Source: Nocardiopsis prasina DSM 43845
Lineage (GTDB): Bacteria > Actinomycetota > Actinomycetes > Streptosporangiales > Streptosporangiaceae
NCBI RefSeq assembly: GCF_000341265.1
Contig: NZ_ANAE01000161.1
Coordinates: 1 to 64,000 of the forward strand
Length of the DNA: 64,000 nt
Direction of reading: 5' to 3'
The notes below the pieces were generated by a model, which had not been told where the DNA came from, did no database searches, and worked only from the letters and a program-made list of their open reading frames with translations. Both the position numbers and the translations under genes were made by a program. Numbering within the stretch: position 1 is the stretch's first letter; the number at the start of each line of letters is the position of its first letter. This document shows, one piece after another, positions 57,140 to 64,000 of the stretch.

Positions 57140-57631
57140 ATGTTGTCGCCGGAGAACCGGATGCGCCACAGCGCCGAGTTCGGGACGGTCATGCGTTCCG
57201 GTCGGCGCTCCTCGCGTGACGCCCTGGGCGTCATCTACCTCGCCCCCCGGAAACCGCCCGGCGACCCCGACCAGACCGACGCAGCGGCACCGCCGCGCGT
57301 CGGTTTCGTCGTGAGCAAGGCCGTCGGGGGAGCCGTCGTCCGCAATCGCGTACAGCGGCGTCTGCGCCACCTGATGCGCTCACGGTTGGCTGTTCTGCCA
57401 AACGGTAGCCTGCTGGTAGTGCGGGCCAAGCCCTCGGCCGCGACTCTGCGGCAAGAGGACCTGGCGGTACAACTCGACAGCGCGATCGCCGCGGCGCAGC
57501 GTCCCCGTGGGGCCGACAAGCGCCGACGCGGCCGCGGGGGTCCACGCCCCGAACCGGTCGGGTCGGCGAAGACTGAAGCAGACGGTGACCGTCGCCCTCA
57601 GGAGGGCGCAGAACGGTGGGCGAAGCAATGA
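57140..57631 (+). CDS. rnpA: ribonuclease P protein component
   Basis: Basic protein subunit of RNase P, which matures tRNA 5' ends. The start [24 protein letters not shown] and the signature [21 protein letters not shown] near residue 70 are typical. At 163 residues it is longer than usual (about 120) because of a basic, Pro/Arg-rich C-terminal extension. ATG 57140 follows GGAGG. Its stop overlaps the yidD start (ATGA). Confidence 0.95.
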   Translation: MLSPENRMRHSAEFGTVMRSGRRSSRDALGVIYLAPRKPPGDPDQTDAAAPPRVGFVVSKAVGGAVVRNRVQRRLRHLMRSRLAVLPNGSLLVVRAKPSAATLRQEDLAVQLDSAIAAAQRPRGADKRRRGRGGPRPEPVGSAKTEADGDRRPQEGAERWAKQ

Positions 57632-57942
57632 CCGAGCACAGACCGACGTCTTTCGCGCGGTTGTTGATCCTGCCCATCCGTGGCTACCAGCGCTTCATCA
57701 GCCCGCTCTTCCCCCCGGTCTGTCGTTTCTACCCCTCGTGCAGTGCGTACGGCGTCGAGGCGCTGCGCGTCCACGGGGGACTTCGCGGGTTGTGGCTGAC
57801 GGTCAGGCGTATCGCCCGCTGCCACCCCTTCAACCCGGGGGGTCTTGATCCGGTTCCGCCGCCCAAGGGGCGCCGGAACGAGGAGTCCGAGGAGTCTACG
57901 GGCGGAACCGGGCACACCGGCACCGCTTCCGGGGACCAGTAG
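57628..57942 (+). CDS. yidD: membrane protein insertion efficiency factor YidD
   Basis: The 104-residue protein has the complete YidD core, ending in [13 protein letters not shown], with segments [26 protein letters not shown] and [17 protein letters not shown]. Its cysteines are conserved. It helps YidC insert membrane proteins. ATG 57628 overlaps the rnpA stop by four bases, the usual coupling. The last 30 residues are an acidic Gly/Thr tail. Confidence 0.95.
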   Translation: MTEHRPTSFARLLILPIRGYQRFISPLFPPVCRFYPSCSAYGVEALRVHGGLRGLWLTVRRIARCHPFNPGGLDPVPPPKGRRNEESEESTGGTGHTGTASGDQ

Positions 57943-57970
57943 CTGAACCGAATCACCGAGGAGTTGGCCG

Positions 57971-58909
57971 GTGCTGGACTGGCTTTACAACATCATCGGC
58001 CACGTGTTGGTCTGGATCCACTCGGGTCTGACCATCGTTGGCCTGAACCCCGACAGCGGGTGGGCGTGGGGCCTGTCCATCGTGCTGCTGACCTGCCTGA
58101 TGCGTCTGCTGATGGTGCCGCTGTTCGTCAAGCAGATGAACACGCAGCGCAAGATGCAGGAAGTGCAGCCGAAGATCATGAAGCTTCGGGAGCGCTACAA
58201 GCACGACAAGGAGCGGCTCCAGCGGGAGTCGATGAAGCTCTACCAGGAGAGCGGCACCAACCCGATCATGGGCTGCCTCCCGCTGCTTCTCCAGATGCCG
58301 GTCTTCTTCGCCCTGTTCAGCGTGCTGCGCAGCGTCGCGGAGGGCAAGGTGCAGTTCGGCTTCACCCAGGAGCTCGCCGACAGCGCCCGTGAGGCGCTGA
58401 TCTTCCACGCCCCGATCGCCGCCCAGTTCAACACCCCGCCGGACGAGCTGCGGGCCCTGGGCGCGACCGACCCCATCATGGCCAAGGTCGTCATCGCCAT
58501 CGCCTGTGTGGTCATGGGCGTCACGACCTTCCTCACCATGCGTCAGAGCATCAAGCGCAGCATCGCGCAGCAGCCTGACAACCCGATGATGCAGACCCAG
58601 AAGATCATGATGTACATGGCGCCCGCCTTCGGGCTCTTCGGCCTCATGATGCCGATCGGTGTGCTCGTCTACTGGGTCACCTCCAACGTGTGGACGATGG
58701 TGCAGCAGCACTTCCTGTACCGGAACCAGCCCGCGCCCGGCACGGAGGCCGAGTCCGCCAAGGGCTCCTCCGCCAAGGGTTCGGCCAAGGGCATGCTCGG
58801 TCGCAAGAAGGCTCCGGAAACCCCTCCGGAGCCTGAGGAACAGCCTAAGATCGAACGCAAACAGCCGAAGAAGCAGACGCGTTCCAAGCGCGGCGGCGGG
58901 TCCAAGTAG
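57971..58909 (+). CDS. yidC: membrane protein insertase YidC/Oxa1
   Basis: The 312-residue insertase has five hydrophobic segments and the Oxa1 core: SIVLLTCLMRLLMVPLFVKQM with the conserved groove arginine, ESGTNPIMGCLPLLLQMPVFFALFSVL, and MYMAPAFGLFGLMMPIGVLVYWVTSNVWTMVQQHFL. The C-terminus is long, Lys/Glu/Pro-rich and probably ribosome-binding. GTG 57971 has GAGGAG upstream. It is the short Gram-positive form without the large periplasmic domain. Confidence 0.95.
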   Translation: MLDWLYNIIGHVLVWIHSGLTIVGLNPDSGWAWGLSIVLLTCLMRLLMVPLFVKQMNTQRKMQEVQPKIMKLRERYKHDKERLQRESMKLYQESGTNPIMGCLPLLLQMPVFFALFSVLRSVAEGKVQFGFTQELADSAREALIFHAPIAAQFNTPPDELRALGATDPIMAKVVIAIACVVMGVTTFLTMRQSIKRSIAQQPDNPMMQTQKIMMYMAPAFGLFGLMMPIGVLVYWVTSNVWTMVQQHFLYRNQPAPGTEAESAKGSSAKGSAKGMLGRKKAPETPPEPEEQPKIERKQPKKQTRSKRGGGSK

Positions 58910-59016
58910 GGCCTCCCTGCTTCGTGTCGGCGTCCACGACTTTCGAGTGCGCAGGCGAGAATGCCCCTGAGGCGTACGGCGGCCAGGGACTGACGGATTG
59001 AGGAGACGGGATCGCT

Positions 59017-59541
59017 GTGGGAAGTAGCGAGGAAGAGAGCGGTGGCGTAGCGGTGGCTGACGCACCTGAGGGCGGAATCGACGTCGAGGCCCTGGAGAAC
59101 GAGGGTGACATCGCCGCGGACTACATCGAGGGTCTGCTCGACATCGCCGACTTCGACGGCGACATCGACATGGACGTCGAGGGCGACCGCGCGATGGTCT
59201 CCGTCGTCGGGGCGACCCTGGACGAGCTGATCGGTCAGGAGGGCGAGGTCCTGGAGGCGCTCCAGGAGCTCACCCGCCTCGCGGTGCACCGGGCCACCGG
59301 TGAGCGCAGCCGCCTGATGCTGGACATCGGTGGTTACCGTGACGGTCGCCGCAAGGTGCTCTTCCAGATCGGCGCCGAGGCCGCCACGAAGGTCAAGGAG
59401 ACCGGTGAGGTCCACCCGCTGGAGCCGATGACCCCGTTCGAGCGCAAGGTGGTGCACGACGCGGTCGCCGCGGCCGGGCTGCGCAGCGAGTCCGAGGGCG
59501 AGGAGCCCAACCGCTACGTGGTGGTCCACCCCGCCGACTAG
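59017..59541 (+). CDS. jag: Jag/KhpB-like RNA-binding protein (KH and R3H domains)
   Basis: The 174-residue protein has an acidic N-terminus, a KH-like domain (VSVVGATLDELIGQEGEVLEALQELTRLAVHRATG, GxxG-like loop IGQEG) and a C-terminal R3H domain (MTPFERKVVHDAVAAAGLRSESEGEEPNRYVVV). Jag (KhpB) binds RNA and affects cell-envelope growth. It follows yidC, as in most actinobacteria. GTG 59017 is used. Confidence 0.9.
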   Translation: MGSSEEESGGVAVADAPEGGIDVEALENEGDIAADYIEGLLDIADFDGDIDMDVEGDRAMVSVVGATLDELIGQEGEVLEALQELTRLAVHRATGERSRLMLDIGGYRDGRRKVLFQIGAEAATKVKETGEVHPLEPMTPFERKVVHDAVAAAGLRSESEGEEPNRYVVVHPAD

Positions 59542-59567
59542 TCGACAAACGGACAGACCGGGGGCGG

Positions 59568-59583
59568 TGTTTCACGTGAAACA
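59568..59583. other. parS site 1 of the parAB cluster
   Basis: Exact TGTTTCACGTGAAACA, 26 bases past the jag stop. The bases on each side (CGG / CCG) extend the symmetry. Confidence 0.95.
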
Positions 59584-59675
59584 CCGCCCCTTCGTCATGC
59601 CCGCGCGAATGGGACGACCGCGGTGGTGGGTCCGGGGCGTCCCGGAGGTCCGGTGTGAGAGTCGGACGCAAGGGG

Positions 59676-59691
59676 TGTTTCACGTGAAACA
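59676..59691. other. parS site 2
   Basis: Exact 16-bp parS, 108 bp from site 1, between jag and rsmG. Confidence 0.95.
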
Positions 59692-59958
59692 CGGGTGCGG
59701 CCCCCGCGTAGGATCGTCTCCGGGGACCTTCCCACCACGAGTCGTCCCACCTTCGGGATCTCCGGGGTGGCTCCGCGAGTGGAGTCGCGAACCGCACGAT
59801 CCGTGTGGGGGAGGGGACCACCCCCGTGCGCGCGGTCGGCCGCGATCCGCCGCGCGCTTCCCGCGTCGTCAGGTCCCTGTCCCTTTGTGGACAGGTCGAC
59901 ATGACGACCCAACGGTTCATGGAAGTGACGATGGACGAGTTCCGACAGGTGGTGACCG

Positions 59959-60690
59959 ATGACCTCGGGCACTGAGGAGCCCGGCGCTACGCTCCCCGCC
60001 CCGCCCCCGCAGGCCGTGACGGTCTTCGGCGACACCCTGCCCGTGGCGACCCGCTACGCCGAACTTCTCGCCGACGACGGGGTGCGTCGCGGGCTGATCG
60101 GCCCGCGCGAGGTGCCCCGCCTCTGGGAGCGGCACCTCATCAACTGCGCCGTCGTCGAGGAGCTGATCCCCGAGGGTGCCGAGGTGGTGGACATCGGTTC
60201 CGGTGCCGGGCTGCCCGGACTGGTGCTGGGTCTGCTGCGTCCGGACATCAGGATGATCCTCCTGGAGCCCCTGCTGCGGAGGACGGTCTTCCTCGATGAG
60301 GCGGTCAGCACCCTGGGGCTGACCAACGTGGAGGTGCGTCGAGGGCGAGCGGAGGAGGCGCACGGCGAGCTGTACACCGACTTCGTCACCGCTCGCGCGG
60401 TGGCCCCGCTGGCCCGGCTGGCCGGTTGGTCGCTGCCCCTGCTGCGCAAGGACGGAAGCCTGTTGGCCCTCAAGGGGGAGCAGGCGGAGGCCGAGCTGGC
60501 GGAAGCGAAGGAAGACGTTTCGAAACTGCGCCCTGGTGTGAGCGATGTGATCAGGGTGGGGCGGGGTAAAGTCGATCCCGCTACCACGGTCGTTCGCGTC
60601 ACGGTGACATCCGACGGTGGTCCGCCCGCGTCGGGAGGCTCCCAGAAGAAGGCGCGGAACGGCAAGAAGAAGCGCGGACGGAAGAGGTGA
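59959..60690 (+). CDS. rsmG: 16S rRNA (guanine527-N7)-methyltransferase RsmG
   Basis: The 243-residue methyltransferase has SAM motif I as VVDIGSGAGLPGLVLGLL near residue 77 and EVPRLWERHLINCAVVEELIPEGAEVVDIG typical of RsmG (GidB). FVTARAVAPLARLAGW carries the conserved arginine. It modifies G527 of 16S rRNA; loss gives streptomycin resistance. The last 35 residues are a Lys/Arg-rich tail. ATG 59959 has AGGTGG upstream. The stop overlaps the parA start (GTGA). Confidence 0.95.
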   Translation: MTSGTEEPGATLPAPPPQAVTVFGDTLPVATRYAELLADDGVRRGLIGPREVPRLWERHLINCAVVEELIPEGAEVVDIGSGAGLPGLVLGLLRPDIRMILLEPLLRRTVFLDEAVSTLGLTNVEVRRGRAEEAHGELYTDFVTARAVAPLARLAGWSLPLLRKDGSLLALKGEQAEAELAEAKEDVSKLRPGVSDVIRVGRGKVDPATTVVRVTVTSDGGPPASGGSQKKARNGKKKRGRKR

Positions 60691-61727
60691 ACTCATTCGT
60701 GCCCCAGAACCCAGCCGACGACGCCGGTGTTTCACGTGAAACACCGGCGGGCGCCTATGGAGACCTGCTCGATGTTTCACGTGAAACACCGATGGACTCC
60801 ACGGTGGGCCAGCCCCCTGTTTCACGTGAAACATGGAGTGGCGAGGCGGCCCCCGACAGCGTCCCCGACACACCTCTCGCCCGAGCGGCCCGTGCCGCGA
60901 TGACGGGCCGTGGACACGAGGACCCCTGGCCTCGACCCCGGTCCTGCCGGATCATCAGCGTCGCCAACCAGAAGGGCGGGGTCGGCAAGACCACCACGAC
61001 GGTGAACATCGCCGCCGCCCTCGCCATGAACGGGCAGCGCGTCCTCGTGGTCGACCTCGACCCCCAGGGGAACGCGTCCACCGCTCTCGGCATGGAACGC
61101 GACAACCAGACCCGGTCCATCTACCACTGCCTCGTCGAGGACGAGGAGATCCGCAAGCTGGCCCAGCCGGTTCCGGACATCCCCAACCTGTGGTGCGCCC
61201 CGGCCACCATCGACCTCGCGGGCGCTGAGATCGAACTGGTCTCCCTCGTGGCGCGGGAGGCCCGGCTCAAGCGGGCCTTCGCGGCCTACGACACCTCGGA
61301 CCTCGACTACATCCTCATCGACTGCCCGCCCTCGCTCGGCCTGCTGACGGTCAACGCGATGGTGGCGTGCGACGAGGTCATGATCCCGATCCAGTGCGAG
61401 TACTACGCACTGGAAGGGCTCGGGCAGCTGCTGCGCAACGTGGAGCTGGTCAAGTCGCACCTGAACACGGGACTGTCCGTCAGTACGATCCTGCTGACGA
61501 TGTACGACGGGCGGACCAGGCTCGCCCAGCAGGTGGCCGACGAGGTGCGCTCGCACTTCGGAGAGCTCGTCCTGAAGTCGTTGGTGCCGAGGAGCGTCCG
61601 TGTCTCCGAGGCGCCCAGCTACGGGCAGTCCGTCATGACCTACGACCCCGGGTCGACCGGGGCCGTGGCCTACTTGGAGGCGGCCCGGGAGATCGCCTTC
61701 CGGGCCGAGGCGCTCAACCCCGGCTGA
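60687..61727 (+). CDS. parA: chromosome partitioning ATPase ParA
   Basis: ParA/Soj binds the nucleoid in its ATP form and moves ParB-parS complexes. The deviant Walker A is NQKGGVGKTTTT near residue 95, with DLDPQGNASTALG and IDCPPSLGLLTVNAM following. The N-terminal 90 residues are a non-conserved extension in which the word VSRET occurs three times, at residues 15, 30 and 45. Each is the translation of a parS site, so the DNA serves both functions. GTG 60687 overlaps the rsmG stop by four bases. Confidence 0.95.
   Translation: MNSFVPQNPADDAGVSRETPAGAYGDLLDVSRETPMDSTVGQPPVSRETWSGEAAPDSVPDTPLARAARAAMTGRGHEDPWPRPRSCRIISVANQKGGVGKTTTTVNIAAALAMNGQRVLVVDLDPQGNASTALGMERDNQTRSIYHCLVEDEEIRKLAQPVPDIPNLWCAPATIDLAGAEIELVSLVAREARLKRAFAAYDTSDLDYILIDCPPSLGLLTVNAMVACDEVMIPIQCEYYALEGLGQLLRNVELVKSHLNTGLSVSTILLTMYDGRTRLAQQVADEVRSHFGELVLKSLVPRSVRVSEAPSYGQSVMTYDPGSTGAVAYLEAAREIAFRAEALNPG
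60728..60743. other. parS site 3, inside parA
   Basis: Exact 16-bp parS within the parA coding sequence, codons 14-19. Confidence 0.95.
60773..60788. other. parS site 4, inside parA
   Basis: Exact 16-bp parS within parA, 45 bp from site 3. Confidence 0.95.
60818..60833. other. parS site 5, inside parA
   Basis: Exact 16-bp parS within parA, 45 bp from site 4. Sequences between sites 3, 4 and 5 are not alike, so the spacing is not from recent duplication. Confidence 0.95.
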
Positions 61728-61737
61728 CAGTGGCGGT

Positions 61738-61753
61738 TGTTTCACGTGAAACA
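61738..61753. other. parS site 6, between parA and parB
   Basis: Exact 16-bp parS in the 92-base gap between parA and parB, 11 bases after the parA stop. Confidence 0.95.
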
Positions 61754-61819
61754 CCCCGTCCGGTCGGCGCGGTCGACCGGACGGGCGGAAACTCACAAGG
61801 AGTGTGGAGGGAGTTGCCG

Positions 61820-62779
61820 GTGAGTCAGCAGCGGCGCGGACTGGGCAAGGGGCTGGGGGCGCTCATCCCGCAGGGGCCGACGGCCCCCGCGCCGGTGGAG
61901 AGCGTCCGCGACACGATGGTGTCCGTCCCTGAACCCCCTGCGGTCCAGGGCCCGACAGAGATGCCGGACGGGACGTACATGGAGGAGGTCGAGCTCACCT
62001 CGATCACCCCCAACCCCCGACAGCCCAGGACCTACTTCGACGATGAGGCCCTGGACGAGCTGCGGGACTCGATCATCGAGGTCGGCCTGCTCCAGCCCGT
62101 CGTGGTTCGCAAGCTCGAAGGTGAGGGCGAGCCCCGCTACGAGCTGATCATGGGGGAGCGGCGGTTCCGGGCGAGCAAGCTCGCGGAGCTCGAACGCATC
62201 CCCGCGATCGTGCGCCGGACGGACGACGACGAACTGCTCCGGGAGGCGCTCCTGGAGAACCTGCACCGGCAGCAGCTCAACCCGTTGGAGGAGGCGGCCG
62301 CGTACCAGCAGATGCTGGACGACTTCGGCACCACCCAGGGGGAGCTGGCCCAGCAGGTCGGCAAGTCGCGTTCGCACATCGCCAACACGCTGCGTCTGCT
62401 CAACCTCCCGGGGAGGGTGCAGACACGGGTGGCGGCGGGGGTGCTGAGCGCCGGACACGCGCGGGCCCTGCTGTCGATCGACGACCCGGAGGCCCAGGAG
62501 CGCCTCGCCAAGCGGGTCAACGACGAGGGGCTGTCGGTGCGGTCCCTGGAGGAGATCGTCGCCCTCCGGGAGATTCCGGATGAGGACAAGCCCCGCAGGG
62601 CCTCCGCCGGGCGGATCGACAACCCCCCGCAGATCGAGGAGTGGGCCACCCGGATGGGCGACCGGCTCGACACCACCGTGAAGGTGGACATCGGCCGGAA
62701 GAAGGGCAAGATCGTCGTGGAGTTCGCGACGATGGAGGACCTGGAGCGGATCATCGGTCAGATGGACCGCGAGAACTGA
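61820..62779 (+). CDS. parB: chromosome partitioning protein ParB
   Basis: The 319-residue ParB has the N-terminal ParA-interaction peptide (RRGLGKGLGALIPQ) and the ParB/CTPase fold with GERRFRASK near residue 112. A central HTH (TQGELAQQVGKSRSHIANTLRLL) reads parS, and a C-terminal dimerisation domain follows (VKVDIGRKKGKIVVEF). ParB binds parS as a CTP-dependent sliding clamp. GTG 61820 has GGAGGGA; the longer frame runs into parA and is not used. Confidence 0.96.
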   Translation: MSQQRRGLGKGLGALIPQGPTAPAPVESVRDTMVSVPEPPAVQGPTEMPDGTYMEEVELTSITPNPRQPRTYFDDEALDELRDSIIEVGLLQPVVVRKLEGEGEPRYELIMGERRFRASKLAELERIPAIVRRTDDDELLREALLENLHRQQLNPLEEAAAYQQMLDDFGTTQGELAQQVGKSRSHIANTLRLLNLPGRVQTRVAAGVLSAGHARALLSIDDPEAQERLAKRVNDEGLSVRSLEEIVALREIPDEDKPRRASAGRIDNPPQIEEWATRMGDRLDTTVKVDIGRKKGKIVVEFATMEDLERIIGQMDREN

Positions 62780-62805
62780 CCCTCCACCCTCGCGGGCGAT
62801 GGCGG

Positions 62806-62821
62806 TGTTTCACGTGAAACA
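62806..62821. other. parS site 7
   Basis: Exact 16-bp parS 26 bases after the parB stop. The flanks GGCGG/CCGCC extend the symmetry, so the site could also fold as a hairpin terminator for parB. Confidence 0.95.
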
Positions 62822-63042
62822 CCGCCATCGCCGTGTTCAGCGCCAGGTGTCCCAGGGGCGGCGCGGCCCCGTGCGGCGAGCGTGCCCCGCTGCCCCTGCT
62901 GACGCCGTGATCGCCTTCGACGTACGGGAGGGCCACCCGTGGGGCCGTGCTCACGGGCTCGGTACTCGCCCCGGCCCTCCGGGGCCTGTGCTGAGGCGTG
63001 GTGCGCGTCGGCGCTTCCGGCGACAGTGCCCCCGCAACGGGC

Positions 63043-63058
63043 TGTTTCACGTGAAACA
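63043..63058. other. parS site 8
   Basis: Exact 16-bp parS, extended by GC on each side (GC-parS-GC), between parB and trxA. Confidence 0.95.
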
Positions 63059-63152
63059 GCCGGTCAGAGACCCATGGAACCGATCGTGAGGCCTCACAGG
63101 GGCCGTGGGGCGCTCGTGAGGGCTCGACCCCGGGGTGAGTCCATATGAATGC

Positions 63153-63187
63153 CGAGAGGCCCCCAGGGTCCACCTGAGGGCCTCTCG
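63153..63187 (-). terminator. hairpin after trxA
   Basis: CGAGAGGCCC (63153-63162) pairs perfectly with GGGCCTCTCG (63178-63187) around a 15-base loop, 22 bases beyond the trxA stop. Confidence 0.7.
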
Positions 63188-63209
63188 TGCGTGTGTGCGG
63201 CGCTGCGGG

Positions 63210-63533
63210 CTACAGGAACTCCGCGAGCTCCTTCTCCAGCAGACGCGTCGGCTTGGCGCCGATGATCTGCTTGACGACCTCGCCGCCCTTGTAGACGTTC
63301 ATGGTCGGCAGCGACAGGACGTTGTACGCGCGCGGCGTCTCGGGGTTCTGGTCGGTGTTGATCTTCACGACGTCGATCTTGTCGCCGTGGTTGGCGGCCA
63401 GCTTGTCCAGGACCGGGGCCATCTGCTTGCAGGGGCCGCACCAGTCAGCCCAGAAGTCCACCAGGACGGGCTTGTCGTTATTGAGGACGACCTCCTCGAA
63501 GGAGGCGTCGGTGGCGTTCTTGACGGTGGACAC
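63210..63533 (-). CDS. trxA: thioredoxin
   Basis: The 107-residue thioredoxin has the redox motif WCGPC with C32 and C35, DFWADWCGPCKQMAPVLDKLA, and the cis-proline segment SLPTMNVYKGGE. It reduces protein disulfides using electrons from TrxB. GTG 63533 is used. It follows trxB after 49 bases, an operon conserved near the origin in actinobacteria. Confidence 0.97.
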   Translation of the reverse strand: MSTVKNATDASFEEVVLNNDKPVLVDFWADWCGPCKQMAPVLDKLAANHGDKIDVVKINTDQNPETPRAYNVLSLPTMNVYKGGEVVKQIIGAKPTRLLEKELAEFL

Positions 63534-63582
63534 TGCTTGGTTCTCCTTGGTTCGACGAAACCGGACGAGGGGGTCGGGGAAG

Positions 63583-64000
63583 CTAGTTGCCGATGGCGGC
63601 GAGGAAGCGCTCGGCGTCCAGGGCGGCGGAACAGCCGGTGCCCGCGGCGGTGATCGCCTGACGGTACTGGTGGTCGACCACGTCGCCCGCGGCGAAGACC
63701 CCTTCGAGGTTGGTCCGCGTGGACGGGGCGTCCACCTTCACGTACCCCTCCTCGTCGAGCTCGATCTGCTTCTGGAAGAGCTCCACGCGGGGGTCGTGGC
63801 CGATCGCGACGAACAGACCGGTGACGTCCAGCGTGCTGGTCTCGTTGGTCTTGTTGTTGATCAGCTTGAGGCCGCTGACGCGGTCCTCACCCAGGACCTC
63901 GGTGACCTCGGTGTCCCAGACGAAGGTGATCTTGTCGTTGGCGAGCGCGCGCTCGGCCATGATCCTGCTGGCGCGCAGCTCGTCACGGCGGTGGATGACC
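63583..64000 (-). CDS. trxB: thioredoxin reductase, C-terminal part (runs off the right edge)
   Basis: The visible 139 residues start VIHRRDELRASRIMAERALAN at the window edge, part of the NADPH-binding domain with its arginine-rich phosphate segment. They continue with the FAD-binding GVFAAGDVVDHQYRQAITAAGTGCSAALDAERFL, typical of thioredoxin reductase. The N-terminal FAD motif and the CATC redox site lie outside the window. It is upstream of trxA in the same operon. Confidence 0.95.
   Translation of the reverse strand, partial: VIHRRDELRASRIMAERALANDKITFVWDTEVTEVLGEDRVSGLKLINNKTNETSTLDVTGLFVAIGHDPRVELFQKQIELDEEGYVKVDAPSTRTNLEGVFAAGDVVDHQYRQAITAAGTGCSAALDAERFLAAIGN

Larger units (their letters stand above)
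59542..59958. other. parS-bearing gap between jag and rsmG
   Basis: This 417-base gap holds two parS sites (59568 and 59676), a GTCGAC element just past the jag stop (59541-59546) and another near 59894-59912. A 24-codon frame at 59901-59975 overlaps the rsmG start but is not judged a gene. Confidence 0.5.
62780..63209. other. gap between convergent parB and trxA with two parS sites
   Basis: This 430-base gap holds two parS sites and the trxA terminator. No gene is supported. Confidence 0.5.

Noticed and set aside
59901-59975. 24-codon frame (MTTQRFMEVTMDEF...) overlapping the rsmG start
   Set aside because: It starts within a GTCGAC-family element and has no known relative; rsmG has its own ribosome site inside it. 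Coding is not supported without peptide or conservation evidence.
61367-61819. upstream extension of the parB frame into parA
   Set aside because: Overlaps the strongly conserved parA sequence; GTG 61820 with GGAGGGA and the family N-terminus is clearly the start.

Overview
The window is very GC-rich DNA with GTG/TTG starts and leaderless promoters. It carries the gene order of an actinobacterial chromosome origin: dnaA-dnaN-gnd-recF-DUF721 gene-gyrB-gyrA on the minus strand, and rpmH-rnpA-yidD-yidC-jag-rsmG-parA-parB on the plus strand. gnd between dnaN and recF, the DUF3566 gene behind gyrA, and parA/parB beside rsmG all fit Actinomycetia. The protein sequences recall Nocardiopsaceae (Nocardiopsis or a relative), but that is an impression and not a test.

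Layout. (1) 1-5016: a gene-poor stretch, a small hypothetical, an acyl-CoA ligase and an orphan OhrR-type MarR regulator. (2) 5017-9114: a polyhydroxybutyrate-linked locus with a 5'-truncated PHB depolymerase, 3-hydroxybutyrate dehydrogenase and a translationally coupled GAF/PucR-type regulator. (3) 9258-13262: a PASTA-domain pseudokinase split by a frameshift, an ADP-ribosylglycohydrolase, a YbaK-type deacylase and a methyltransferase. (4) 13359-20663: paaZ behind a TetR-type operator, an alpha/beta hydrolase with an SRPBCC partner, and a branched-chain 2-oxoacid dehydrogenase operon (E1alpha-E1beta-E2). (5) 21002-34531: a phosphoribosyltransferase, two divergent TetR/membrane-protein modules, a large ATP-binding LuxR regulator beside a secreted lipase, an MHS transporter, and an overlapping pair encoding a UvrA2-type ABC protein and an LLM-class oxidoreductase. 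(6) 34621-38724: an L,D-transpeptidase lipoprotein with a small secreted partner, divergent from an OmpR-type two-component system. (7) 39814-42394: a lipoprotein, a DUF1023 hydrolase with a helical N-terminus, and a small helical protein; this looks like a type VII-style effector module. (8) 42753-64000: tRNA-Ile and the origin region, ending in trxA and a partial trxB.

The origin region is the best-defined part. oriC lies between dnaN and dnaA with 13 exact DnaA boxes. A second cluster of nine exact boxes lies upstream of dnaA, and both clusters hold a head-to-tail triplet with the same 11/12-bp spacing. Nine exact 16-bp parS sites are visible: eight within 3.5 kb around jag-rsmG-parA-parB-trxA, three of them inside the parA reading frame exactly 45 bp apart, and one far away at 21.6 kb. 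A family of short GTCGAC-rich elements recurs in gaps, often just after stop codons and often forming hairpins.

The genes fall into ordinary functional units: replication initiation and segregation, the ribosome/membrane-insertion operon, thioredoxin, and small regulator-plus-target pairs. The less familiar material is the hydrolase/lipoprotein triad (7), the duplicated DnaA-box architecture, the dispersed repeat family and several unusual translation starts (CTG for the PucR-type regulator, TTG for gyrB and dnaA).
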